Shown piece by piece: positions 1 to 11,800 of a DNA stretch of 64,000 bases (the first letter of the stretch is position 1; each line of letters starts with the position of its first letter). Where the stretch lies: positions 1,617,501 to 1,681,500 of the forward strand of contig JAWDGP010005301.1 in assembly GCA_033675545.1 (NCBI GenBank), written 5' to 3'. The position numbers were made by a program, and so were the translations under genes. Source of the stretch: Elysia crispata. Taxonomy: Eukaryota; Mollusca; Gastropoda; Plakobranchidae. A model generated the notes under the pieces. It was not told the DNA's origin, made no database searches, and saw only the letters and a program-made list of their open reading frames with translations.

Positions 1-2183
1 GTTAACAATTATTGGACATTTATTTCAATGGAATATGGATTGAAGGTGTCTTCAAATTCAATGATAAAATGCTCCTTCTAAGATCAAGTCATAGAGGTAC
101 TTCTTAAAAAAAAATAAAGGAAGCACAGGACTTTGAAGCTGTATTGTGCGGCAACCCACATTGCATGATGGATGGGCACCATCTTTTGGCAAAGTGTAGA
201 ACTAGGCCTATTAGTTATAGAAATTTGCACTGATTATTATTATACTATTTTGTTGTTGTTCTTGTTGCCCATTTGAGACACAGCCTGCAATTTTCCTGCT
301 CAATGACTAGGTAGTATGTTGTGAAAACTTAATCAATTTCCTGCATAAGAATTTCAAAAAATTTTTGACGTGACAGAAAAACAGCTGATTTTTTTATGAG
401 ATGGCAAGTGGGCAACCTTGAAAAATGATTTTTTAACGTTCAAAGCCCTAGTGCTCAAAACATTGTTTTCCAACATGAGCTAGATAATCCCAGGCCACCA
501 CACATATATTGTTATTGCTGTTGCAGTTAGTTTATATTTTATTTATCTGCTTGTTACTAAAATATGTTTTTGTAAATACATGTTGTACAGTACACCTTGA
601 AACCATTGAACTTGGATTCAAAGAACACCTTGCATTCAATGAACAGAGAAAAATCCCCATTTTTCTTCCTTCTTTGATTCTCTGAATGCTTCAAACTAAT
701 CTCAGACCCATCCTCAAGTTCAACAAATTACAATGTTGGCAACCCACCGTAGAATGCTTTTCTACTTAGAAATATAGGTCTAGTTGAAATCCAATCAAAA
801 AAGGTCTGCTTTTGGCTGATAAGAAAAAATTGCAGTACATATATGTATGGTGCTCAGTGTATAGGCTACATTATGGCATGTAATATTACTATTGCTTAAT
901 AGGGGTAGAGAAGAGCAAAGTATTGACATGTAGATGATAAGAGAGGGGGGAGGGGGCAAGGAGTTGCAGCCAATGCATGGAGATAACATGATACAGAACC
1001 AAAGAGCCAAAGTGACGATAACTTTGACAATGAGTGGAAGTGTAAAGAGTCTTATAAATACAGTGCACTCGTGATGTATCGACTTATAAGGGTCCAAAAT
1101 TTCTATGTCAATGTAAGCAAAAGTTGATATAAAGATGTTTCTTTTAAATACCCTTTTTTAAAAAAATTACACTACATGTACTTTAAACACAGGGTTTTAT
1201 ACTTAAAGGGAAGCAACTACTTCATGGCTTGTAAATTTCGATTACATGTACTTCCCTTGTTTTGAAAAATTCAAGTACCTGTGTCTTTCCACTAACACAC
1301 GCACAGTCGCTCCCTACCCTCCTGCCCTAGATCTATATTCAGTCAGAGGGTTCTGTACAGGCAATTGTTGTAATGCAGGCCTGATCAGTGCTAGCCTAGT
1401 CATGACTGGCTGAGTGTGCATCACTTTCTTTCTTGAAGTTTAACTTTTCAAGGCCACAACACACCTACCGCTCAGCCCAGAAGGCTAAGCCCCACCACTC
1501 CCTGTGAATCAGACTCAGTACAGTTCACCTCCCCCTCCCCCTCCCCACCCTTATCAATATCATCCAATCACACCTCCAGTCACAACCACAAAGGTACAGG
1601 TACCAAATGGATTGCCACCCGCTTTTTTGCACATATTCTTTTCACACGCTGTCATAGTACTAGAATGGAGTTGCTAAAAATAAACCCAAATGAAATTCAA
1701 TACTAAATCGAGATCATGATGCAGAATCTCCATCTGCAAAAGAAACTACAATATGTGTGTTGTATGCTTTTTTTTGTTGTTTTATTTTTGCCTAATAGTC
1801 GTAATTGTATTTAAATGTAAGCTGTTAATTTATTATTTTTTTCCTTTTTTTTTTTGCATTAATTCCTTTCCTGCAAACAAAAAGATCCTAAACCACGGAA
1901 TGCAAGTTAAGAAACTCTTTCATTTTGTGTGACATTATAAGATGCTGCAAGTACCTAGCTTTAAAAGGCTTCATCATATTGAAATCATGTCACATTGAAT
2001 GATTGATTTATATATGGCTGTCACAACAGTTTTTCTCATTCAAATTTTATGATGGCTAACAAAATTGCAATTGCATGACACCCATATATTCAAGTCCTTT
2101 CAAGGAAGTTTTAGCTTAATCTCAAGCATGAGTATTGCAATATTTAGTTTTCACTTTTGTAATTTCTTATATTCTAAATTTAG
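1..2183. other. Non-coding stretch upstream of the CISD3 exons
   Basis: AT-rich sequence without a convincing exon. It probably includes the intron, and perhaps the first exon, of the CISD3-type gene that follows, because the exon at 2184 opens straight after a splice acceptor and must have a coding or leader exon upstream. I could not identify that exon. A 63-bp block at 1503-1565 is repeated at 4822-4884 and is listed separately. Confidence 0.5.
1503..1565. repeat. Dispersed repeat, first copy (partner at 4822-4884)
   Basis: A block beginning GTGAATCAGACTCAGTACAG and continuing through two CCCCCTC runs to TATCATCCA occurs twice in the first 5 kb in the same orientation with no mismatch that I can see. 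Flanking sequence differs on both sides, so this is a dispersed element or a short local transposition, not a larger duplication. The two copies flank the CISD3 exons. Confidence 0.8.
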
Positions 2184-3277
2184 GCTGTTGCTGAACAAAG
2201 GTATGCTGAAAAAGATGAGTCAACCTTGGGAGATGATCCTAATGACCCTGAATGTGTCAAATATAGCCAGAAGCCTCACCCGGAAACTGTGACCAGATAT
2301 CATCCTGATATGCTTGCAAATCAGCCAGTGAAAGGAAAGATCTTTGAAAAGCTGCCATTCAGGATCTTCTTAGAAGCTGGAAAAACATATTCCTATTGCA
2401 CATGTGGATACAGCAAAAATCAAGTAGGCCCAGTCATATTTATTTTAAATCCATAATATTTTATTAAGGTCTGTTTTCTTTGATAGGACTTAATCGTTTC
2501 ATTTAATGTAAATGTGAATTTGATTAATTTAAGGGAGGAAATTATCGTACTAGGAGAATGCTAAAAAAAAGAATTAAAGCATGTAAGGATTTACTTCACC
2601 GTATATTTTAAATTGATATTCTTTATTTTATACTTTTCCTCTCATTAAAAAATGTTCTGATTTACTGCTTATGCGTATAATGTATCTTGAATCAAACTAC
2701 TTATCATTATGGTTTCTAAACTAAGACAGTAACACTAACAGGGAACAAAATATAATTTTTGACAACTTATTTTTCCTGTCAATTAGTGCCATGCTGTTAG
2801 TGTTAGGTTCCAAAACATGCAAGCAATATGCATTGGGTTTATGTGATTTATTTGCACATTTACTTGAACAGTTGTAATTTTCTTGATGCGTCATACTACT
2901 AATATTAAGTCTCATTTGAAGCTATTTATTGACCATTTTTTTATTCTTTGTGTGGTGACTGTGGAATTTTTATCTCCTCATGCCAGATTTGAAATCTGCT
3001 TGTCCTTGAACCTTGATGTATAGATGATTTAAAAAACTTTATTATGAATTAAAAGCTTCTGTCGACATTTTATTTTCTCCAGCCCTTCTGTGACTCATCT
3101 CACAAAGCTCCCAATTTTATCTCTACTCGCCCTCATCACATACGCTACAGGCCTTTGCCATTCAAAGTTGAGGAATCAAAGGAGTATTGGTTGTGCATGT
3201 GCAAACAGTCCAACAATCGCCCTTTCTGTGATGGGTCTCACAAGAGACCTGATATTCAAGATGCTGTTAAGTCCTGA
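2184..3277 (+). CDS. CISD3: CISD3-type mitochondrial protein with two CDGSH iron-sulfur motifs (5' partial)
   Basis: Two coding exons, 2184-2423 and 3083-3277, join in phase 0 across a GT-AG intron and give 144 residues ending in TGA. The first begins after a TTTAG acceptor, so at least one upstream exon with the start and mitochondrial leader is missing. Two CDGSH-type motifs are visible (numbering from the first visible residue). The first has ligands C72, C74, C83 and H87, with the CDGSH core changed to CDSSH, and the exon junction lies inside it, just before PFC. The second is canonical, with C118, C120, C129 and H133. Two motifs on one chain without an obvious membrane anchor is the layout of CISD3 (MiNT), a mitochondrial matrix protein holding two [2Fe-2S] clusters, as opposed to the single-motif CISD1/2. 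The region before the first motif is longer than I recall for human CISD3. Frame, length and motif spacing make the family call strong; the 5' end is unresolved. Confidence 0.9.
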
Positions 3278-4586
3278 AATGTGGGCAGAATGAGGAGTAT
3301 TTTTTTGTAATTTGTCTATATATCTTGATGCATAGAACCCTTTTTTTTTGTCATGTCTATGTTTTCAGATTTTCTGTCCACTGATAATGACCTTTTTTAA
3401 ATTAATTTTGATTTAAAATTAAATGTGACAATTTCAAATCATACAAACACTAAACAAAGTCTCATTTCATCTTTTGAAATGGATTTGCGAAATGAACTAT
3501 TTATGAAAGTATTCTAAATCTAGTGTTTTTCTCTTGTGCCAGATACAATGCAATGAAGATCTTTCTTATAAATTGTGTAAATATTGTAAACTGTGTTTTG
3601 CCATAATTACGGTTTTGAATGCATTTTGTTTATTTTATTTTTCCTTTTGAATTAATCTTTTTCTTTTTAATGTAAAAACTGCATAAAAGTAAATTTGTTT
3701 CCAAGAATATTTATTATTATCTTTAATATCTTATTTGATTATTGATTGATATACATGTAATATTCCCTGATTTTTTTTACTCACATACACTGGGATCAGG
3801 AGAGAATAGATCTATTATTACCCAAGTTTACCACATAAGACGTTTTCTCAATGGCTGCCTTAGAAGGGCATTTAAACTTTAAGCTATCCAACATATCATG
3901 TCATTCCTGAGATAAATTGGTAACTTGTGGACTTTAAATCTTTGGACGAATGAGCTGAATATGTAACTTGTTTTTTTTTAAAGCAGAATTAAGCTGTTCA
4001 TGTAAATTGCACATGTATGTGCATTTTATTTTTTCTCCCTTTTATTCTTTCAACCCATAAATTTAATGTTTAGGATATTTTATTTCCATGCTTTGGTTTT
4101 CTTCCAGAATTATGGATTTTTGTAAACAAAAAATCTTGTTTTAAATTCTTCATCCGTATAAGTATCCCGGAGTTGGTTATTGGTCCTACCTCATTCCAAT
4201 TTCTCTCTATGACTTATTGGTTTCCAGTAATCATTAGATCACATTTTTGTTTCTTTTGATTTTTGACTGGGCTTAAGTTGGAAGATTTGCCTGGCTGTTA
4301 GGTGCTAGGTTGCTTTTCTGTGCCTCTTTGCTAGACTGGTACTACAGTGTATTAATCAGCCAAAAAAAAAAATTAAAACACAATAGGCCTACATGCAAAA
4401 AATTTTGCTTTTTTCAGAACAATATGCAAATCGAATTAAAATACTGATAGCTTCTGTATTGTTAATGTAATTATACATACATGTGCATTGGTTGAAATCC
4501 TTCTCTCAGGTGGCATCAGTCATTCATTGTTCTGCTACTATATGCTTCATGTTATATGGAAATTTGTTGGCCTTACCTTATTTTGA

Positions 4587-4592
4587 AATAAA
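4587..4592 (+). terminator. Candidate polyadenylation signal of the CISD3-type gene
   Basis: An AATAAA hexamer is followed within about 30 bases by a T/GT-rich stretch, as expected of a cleavage and polyadenylation site. It would give a 3' UTR of about 1.3 kb. Similar AT-rich hexamers lie nearer the stop codon, so the choice is uncertain. Confidence 0.3.
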
Positions 4593-4821
4593 GTTACTAA
4601 CCCAAAATATGTTTTATTTTATTTTTTTTTTTGTATGTGCAGTGCCATGTGTGTAAAATTAGGTTAATGACTTGGTGTTCTCGAAAAGATCAGCTTGCAA
4701 AGTCTCATTGTTATACTATTCTTAAAAAAAAATTCATTGGGAGATATTTCCAAAAAAATTTTACATATAATGTCATGGGAAGCTTTTTGCAACTTACAGT
4801 TACACGGCAGTTCTTAATAAG

Positions 4822-4884
4822 TGAATCAGACTCAGTACAGTTCACCTCCCCCTCCCCCTCCCCACCCTTATCAATATCATCCAT
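4822..4884. repeat. Dispersed repeat, second copy (partner at 1503-1565)
   Basis: Same-orientation copy of the block at 1503-1565, including the doubled CCCCCTC run. Left and right flanks are unrelated to those of the first copy. Confidence 0.8.
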
Positions 4885-5171
4885 AATTTTAATCAAATAC
4901 ACTTATATGTACATTGAATCAAGGCTGACATAGAATCATGCCAAGCATTCACTCTCTATGGGTCCCTTTTTAAGTTATTTTTCTTTCTATTTTAGAGGAC
5001 TGTTTCGATCTGTAAATACATGTACACCATTATATGAGCATATTACAGCTGGGGGAATTACTTGAGAGTTATGATTTTTTTTTCAGCTTTTTTTAATTGA
5101 ACACTTAGCTTTGGAAAAGAACAAAAGTGGTTAAATTTTTGTTGCCATTGAATACTCTACTTCTAGGGCCG

Positions 5172-5335
5172 CCACACATCTTCATTCCAACTAGATCGGT
5201 TTAACTTAAGGTGAAACCAAGATATTCCACAGCCGGTTTGCATGTCAATGTGGTACCATCCACATACACGGGGGCACCCTCAAGGTCTGAGGTGACAGTA
5301 CAAGCTTGTGAGCCGTGGCACAAAAAATGTTTCCA
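5172..5335 (-). pseudogene. Fragment of a LINE reverse transcriptase
   Basis: Read on the minus strand, about 50 codons are open except for one stop. They contain PVYVDGTTLTCKPAVEYLGF, which resembles the segment of non-LTR retrotransposon polymerases where a 'hydrophobic-x-G-x-x-L...YLG' block follows the catalytic domain. No catalytic YADD box or endonuclease is nearby, so only a short 3' coding piece survives. The clade (CR1, Jockey or I) cannot be decided from this much. Confidence 0.45.
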
Positions 5336-5375
5336 AGTGAAAGTTTAATGCATTCTTTCTGTTTTGCTTTCAGTG

Positions 5376-5770
5376 AGAATGGCAGAGTTATTTGATGATG
5401 ACGGGTTACAAGCTATTTATGTAATTACATCAGAAGACCCATCAAATACGAATAAAATAAGAAAAAAGGTGATCTGTATGGACCAAAGATTGGCTCCTGA
5501 AACGAGAGCAGTTGGGTCATACAAATATTTTACTGGAATAACAGCCATATCCCGAGGATTTTCACACTTAAATGACAGTATTTAGAACCCTGATCAGTGC
5601 AGATGAGAGATTAACCGCTACTTTGAGATATTTAGCTACAGGCACCAACTATCAAACTTTGGAGTTTTCAAGCTGCATTTCTAGTCTCAAAAATAATGGG
5701 CTGTGAAAATACCATAATTTTGGCAGGCACACGTCCTAGTTTTGAAGTTTCAAATTTCTTCAACTCTTTT
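5376..5770 (+). pseudogene. Degenerate PIF/Harbinger-like transposase N-terminal fragment
   Basis: At about 5586-5680 one frame reads TLISADERLTATLRYLATGT followed by NYQTLEFSSCISS. This matches my recollection of the helical block before the DDE domain of Harbinger nucleases ('ISxxxRLxxTLRYLATGxSxxSLxF'). The open frame 5364-5585 just upstream, with an acidic start at the ATG at 5379, is in a different frame and could be the element's N-terminus after a frameshift. No DDE residues, inverted repeats or TAA/TTA target duplication were found. Confidence 0.45.
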
Positions 5771-5799
5771 TGGAAAGAGCTGCACAACTTGTTTCTCTT

Positions 5800-8700
5800 T
5801 TTTAAAGTTGTATCTTTGTTCGATTCAGAATTACGAAATCTACTAGGCTTTGATATGCTGTTTCGTCAGTCTGTTATTATAGTATTTTTTTTTTATTTTA
5901 CTTTCCGTAAACACTCATTCGACAAGTACATTTTTATAAATTCGAGAACTTTTTCTTTCAAACACGAAGCCATTTTCAATTCAAATATGAAAGAAAAATG
6001 GTATAAAATAAATTTTTTATAAAATTTGAATAGTAGGCCTATTCTAGTGAAATAAGCTAATTCAGGGAAAATGGGACGAGACAGGCCTAGCAAAGATTAT
6101 TGTGAGGCTTAGAGTGGAGCGCCTGAGACAAAAGATACAAATAATGATCCTAGAGCCCTATATACTGTATTGCTGCTGTTTTTGAGAGAAAGTGAGCGTT
6201 TAAATGTGCATACATGCTTTTAAATAATTCTGTCTTCATGGAGGAAGGAACAAATTGGGTTTTTTGGGCTTTGCTAATTCAAGGGTCCTGATTTAAAAAA
6301 TGTGTAATCAATACTTTTAAAGTTAACAAAACGAATTTCCATTTCTGGCTTTGCATTAATTGAAGTTGTCAGCCACCTATCCCTTTTGTGCCCTCCCGTG
6401 ACCTCACAACAAGCGGACCCGGTGCCAGAAAATCAAGCATGACAAACTTTTTGGCTCCCCCATTCAGTCCATCGGTTTTTGCATCCACATAATTGGTTCT
6501 ACATGACAATCTGCGGGTTATCAGGAAACTATCAGGCAGAAATGATGTGGATCAGGCAACAAGTATTTTAAAATTTAACCTTTAAAAGTGCAAGTGGTGA
6601 TGAATATTGGTTGCCAACCACATACTGTCTCAATAAAAATTTGAATTTCTTAGAAGCTATGAGTTCAAACAAGGCATAAATAAATTTAAAATGAGCATGA
6701 CATTCATGCATTTACCACTTTTAAACTTTCTCTCTTTGTTTCAAACGACCTTTTCAATCAATCTGTGTCTTTTACTGTATATTATAAATAATCAGCCATT
6801 CTATGTATCAACATAACTGTAACTGATAAGATGGTTTTGACTACTTATCAAACTGCAAAGCTTTCATCTTACTTCGAAAATCATACAGACAAAAAAAAAT
6901 ATGCAAATTCTTGATAATTCTGGAGTAAATTAATTTTACCCAATAGTGGCTCTTTTTAATCATATGGAATAATATAGAAGACTGACGATAGTTTTTATAC
7001 ACTAAGTTCATCTCTTTGATACCCTTTTTTTTTTTTTTTGTAGCTGAAAAGTTGAAATCACTTTCTAGTTACAGATAAAGCAATGCAGTGCTCTGAGTCT
7101 GACCATGTGCCTTGCCTGCTTAGTTACAGTCAAATATCTTCAGCTTGTGGAGAAAAAGGAGAGAAGCTCAAGTACGGCTCAGACATGAAAAGTTCCTTGA
7201 TTGCTAAAGTAAAACAGTAACTCGGCCAATCACTGCTGGTTAAATCTAGCCCATTGGTAAGACTCAGAAGCTAATTTTATTGTTCAATTTATGCTGTCTA
7301 GGATCATCATAAAGTGTTTATGTTTGACTCATGTGTGGGTATGGGGAGGGTAGAAAAGCCAGGGCTAGGTGATATTTTTTCTTCTTCTTCTTTTCTTTTT
7401 TTTTTTTTAATATCATAAATCAAGTATTCTATTTTCAAATTTATTTTATTCCAAAGACAGGAATACCTTCTAGATGTACGTAGTATATATTTATGATAAT
7501 TATCATCATACATTCAATGTGCAATATTTACACACTGTATCTAGATGGAAACAGAACATACAGGATATACATGTTATGTGCACCTATTGAAGAAAATTTA
7601 ATAAACATTGAATTAAATCGTACAAAAATGAATTTATGGAAAAGAGTTTGGAAGCTTAGATGTTTATGAGAAAGAAAAATGCACAGAGAGATTAGAAAGA
7701 CACTGAAGAAGAGAGAGGGGAGCGTATCAAAGTAAAAAGTTTCTCCAGATATAGAAGTGATGATTTTTCTTTTTTTTTTCTTCTCTACACACCATTTTAT
7801 CACAACCACAAGACTTTTTAAAGGGCCAAAAGAAAAGCACCATCATATTAGCCATCTGACAATGACGAATCAATTTTGTAGATGAAATGCTGTAGTTTCA
7901 ACTTTTTCGAATAACTTAATTATGAAACTACACACTAGCTTTAATGAAAGTATTTTACCTTGACAACAAGGAGAAAAACCCTTTTGAAACACCTGCTGGG
8001 AAGTTTCCCATTTCTTGTGTTACAATGTGAAATATGTTAAACTCTAAACATTAAAAGTTTCAGCAATTGCTAAAGAACCAGATTGCAATGATACTTTTAT
8101 CTTATTAACACTCATGGATAAAAATTGCATCTAAATTTAAAAAAAATGACAGATAACCTCAAAATAATGTATGAGTATTGATGTTACATGTACATGTATA
8201 AGTTTATTGCAATAGAAAAAAACATGATTGCAAAGGCGAGGTTAAAATCATGAGACATTAATTCAACTAAGAACAACGTATAATCCTTTTTCTAATGAAA
8301 AAATAACTGACATACAAAATCATGAACACATTTATGGTACATTTCTCATAGAAAGAATTAGTCCTAGATTTCCAAGAAGAGTTTTACTATCAGTTCAGTG
8401 CAATAACTAAGCAGGTTTCACTGTCATTTACTACACGGCCTGAGTAAAATGAAACCAAAATTTTCACTCTCTCTCCTTTTCATTAACATTTTTTACAAAG
8501 AAAAAGACAACATACGTTACGGTTCTATGGTTAGAAACAAATTGAAAGTAAAACTTATTCTCAAACCAAGCCTCTCTTAAAATATTTTCTTGAACAAAAG
8601 GATATCGCCACAAAAAAGTCTTGAACCAAAAAATTCAATTTATTTACATGGCTTTAATGCCCCAATTCTCGATGACAAACAAGAACATAAAAATCATTAT

Positions 8701-8805
8701 ATGTTTTCTATGAAACACACTATCAAAACATAGGGATATATTTTTTTAATAGCATATAATCATGGTCTGGATTGCAAGAAGTTAACCATTAACTTTTATA
8801 AACTT
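5800..8805. other. Intergenic stretch between transposon remnants and the COMMD3 3' end
   Basis: AT-rich, with T and A homopolymer runs (for example near 7028 and 7390). No exon-like frame with splice sites or family similarity was seen on either strand. The 3' UTR of the minus-strand COMMD3 gene probably takes up the right end; TTTATT at 8638-8643, AATAAA on the minus strand, is a possible polyadenylation signal for it. Confidence 0.5.
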
Positions 8806-11800
8806 CTAAACTTGTGCTATCTTTTCTAAGCACTTTGTGGCATCTCTCAACTTTCCAACCAAATCCTGTGAAAATACAATGGCATAAAAATGACATTGTG
8901 CTGTTTCACAAGAATCTAAATAGTTTTTCCTTCATCAACTGTTTACAAGCAGAAATAAAACCTTGGGTAAAATATAATTTTTATTAGATACAACAAAGTG
9001 AAATTCTTTTAAAACTTTAAGTTAGATATGCATAAATAAGAAGTGATTTAGTGTTCTGAAACGTGTTGATATATGTCATCAAAGCTAATGCAGAGCATGA
9101 AAACATATAAGTCTTTAACTGTTTACACTAAATTACAGCAAATTGAATATCATTTCAGGGATAAGCTGTATATGTATTATCATGTTACCATTATGACATG
9201 TATTTCCCTTAAGAAAAATGTCAAAAATAAATAAAAACTTAAAATACCTGCAGCTGTTCAAGAGAGCAAGAAAACTGAACATCTCTGAGTTCCGATTCCC
9301 CAGGAACCTGCAAAAGTTTCATAGAACAATATACTTTTCCGTGGCATTTTTTTTTTACATACTAGTTCAAGATATGAGATTGAATTAATCAGAAAAGGAA
9401 AAGAAAATCAAAAAGCCGTTTGATGGTACAAAAAAAAAATGAACTGACATGAATTTGCTTACCTTTTTACTCAATACTGCCACAAACGTATGTGTCTGCA
9501 GTTGCTAATTAAGGACTATAAGAGGTTAAAAGATGCTAAGTGAGCTTTCTAGTTTTCTGATACAGCAGGTTTCTATATCTCCATGACTGTAATTAAAAAT
9601 CCAAATAAATGTCAGAAATTCAAGAAAACAAATTCAGACTTCAGTCTGATTCCATGAGTGCACACACAATGGCCTTTCTGATTATTCTGACACCGAATCA
9701 TTTGGGGATTAAAACAAAATCAATGCATAAAAAAAGAATTAATATGAATGAATCTTGTAGCCCGCTTACAAAAAAAAAAAAAAAAAAAAAAAACTATCGC
9801 TTCAGTTTAGAGAAATTATCTTACCTCTGTCTTCAGGGAAATGAGATACACAGCAGCATTCACTTTTTCCATGTGATTATTCTGAAATAAAAACCAAAGT
9901 GCAGAAAAAACATCTTTCAATACATCAAAAAAATTCATACAAATTCACTTTATCATGTCTCAAGAAAGGGTATTTCTATGAACTAGAATCTAGCAATCTC
10001 TATTATAAAGATTCACTAAGTTCATACCTTCATGATTAACTATCACATTTAGATTAAAAATCTTATCTTTATTGTACACTCAAAATTTGATTTAAAGAAA
10101 TGGGTATAGTGCATTAAAAAATTCTATTGGTGTCTATCTAGAATAGGCTCTACATTCTTGTTTCATAACAAATTTTTAAAACTGTAAGTCAAATACATGG
10201 TCAAAACATATCCAATAATCGTGGTACAAATTATGGGTTAAATGAATTTCCAACAATAAGCAGTAGAGAAATTTCCATTTATAATTTGCAGCAATGGATA
10301 AGATGGTGTTGTTGTGACTTGACGCAGTCACCTAATAATAATATAAAGAATAATTTGACTTACTTTCATGTAGTAATCTAATCTCCAGTCTACATCAACA
10401 ATGTGAGGAAAGCTTGAGCCAACTCTGAGACAAATAATTTAATGAATTGAAGAATCTATAGACGTTAATGATATTTTTGGAGCATTTTTATCACATGAGG
10501 ATTACTAACAATGCTGATATAGATGAACATTCTTTTGCTTCAAAATTCTAAAGAATAACCAGACACTTCAATGACATGAAAGATAAAATGTGATTCATAT
10601 TACCCAAATTTTAATTTGAACTGCCAGTTCTTTACTCTCTGAAATAAAATGTTCAATTCAAGAACTGTCAGTTTGTCATTCTAAAAGATGAAATGTTGTT
10701 CTATTTAATAAGGGGAATAGGAAAGGTGCCAGAAGAAAATGAGTGAGACCACATAATCAAGCTACTGAAGCAAAACAGACAGCCTATCGACCAGCACAAA
10801 ATACAATAATGTAAGAGAAAACAATTTGTAAACCAAAGAATGATGTATGGCTTCCACATTAAGATTTTATCTGTAGGAAAACACTTTGTAACAAGAAATA
10901 CATGAGAATATTGCCAAAACTGAAACTGGAATCGTTCAAAGCTGCTTGCTTTACCTGACAATTTTAATGACAGTGATTGACTAGTGTCTATTCTATGAAG
11001 AAGTCCATGGTAGATAAGAATATTGGTATTGAGTGAACCTTGGTGAAGCAACATAAAGTCATGGACTTTTTAAGGTAAATTAACATTCTTTTTTCTTTAA
11101 ATTGTGCAGTGCACAAGTTATAGTGCCTTGTAAAGGAAAAAATAAATCTCACCTAACTATGAAAGTGACAGAAAAAGAAGAGTTAATACCTTCTGTTTGT
11201 CAGTATTGCTTACATAATGAAAGAGGTACGTATAGATGGGGAATAATTAAGACCTTTGAGCTAAATAACCAAGCCAAGGCACACACTCAACACCCTGCTA
11301 TCAATCTGCAGATATATGGCCTCTCACTGAAAAACAAGAACTAAATTCTTGGTACCAACGTAAAATTCATTCTACCCTATGACTTAGAACTCTAACATGT
11401 CACTATAACAAACATTTGAACACATAGCAGACCCTGGAGTCTTAGGATTATATTTTTTTTTATTTAGAAAAAGTAACTAAGAATGAAGTGGTAGCATACT
11501 GGAGAAAAATATATCCAAAGTCAACAGTCAGGCCCTTAATAAAATTCACAAGCAGGAAAGACGAAAGCTGACCTAAACAGTCTTGGTGAAGAGGCATGAA
11601 CAGATTCAGAAAAAACTGTTTAAAAGTCCGGGGTGGGGTGAAAGGGGACCTCTATTAACTATGTACATTTAAGGTATGCTTTTGTGGTTGAGCATATTTA
11701 TGTCATAGTTGATTAATCCAAATTCTTCAAGAACTGATGACTGTAATAAATTGCTCATAATTGGTAGTCTGGTGATTTTCCTAAATATTCAAAGTACGTA

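Noticed and set aside
10701..11054. Minus-strand 117-codon frame inside a COMMD3 intron
   Set aside because: No family motif; lies between well-defined exons in an AT-rich intron.
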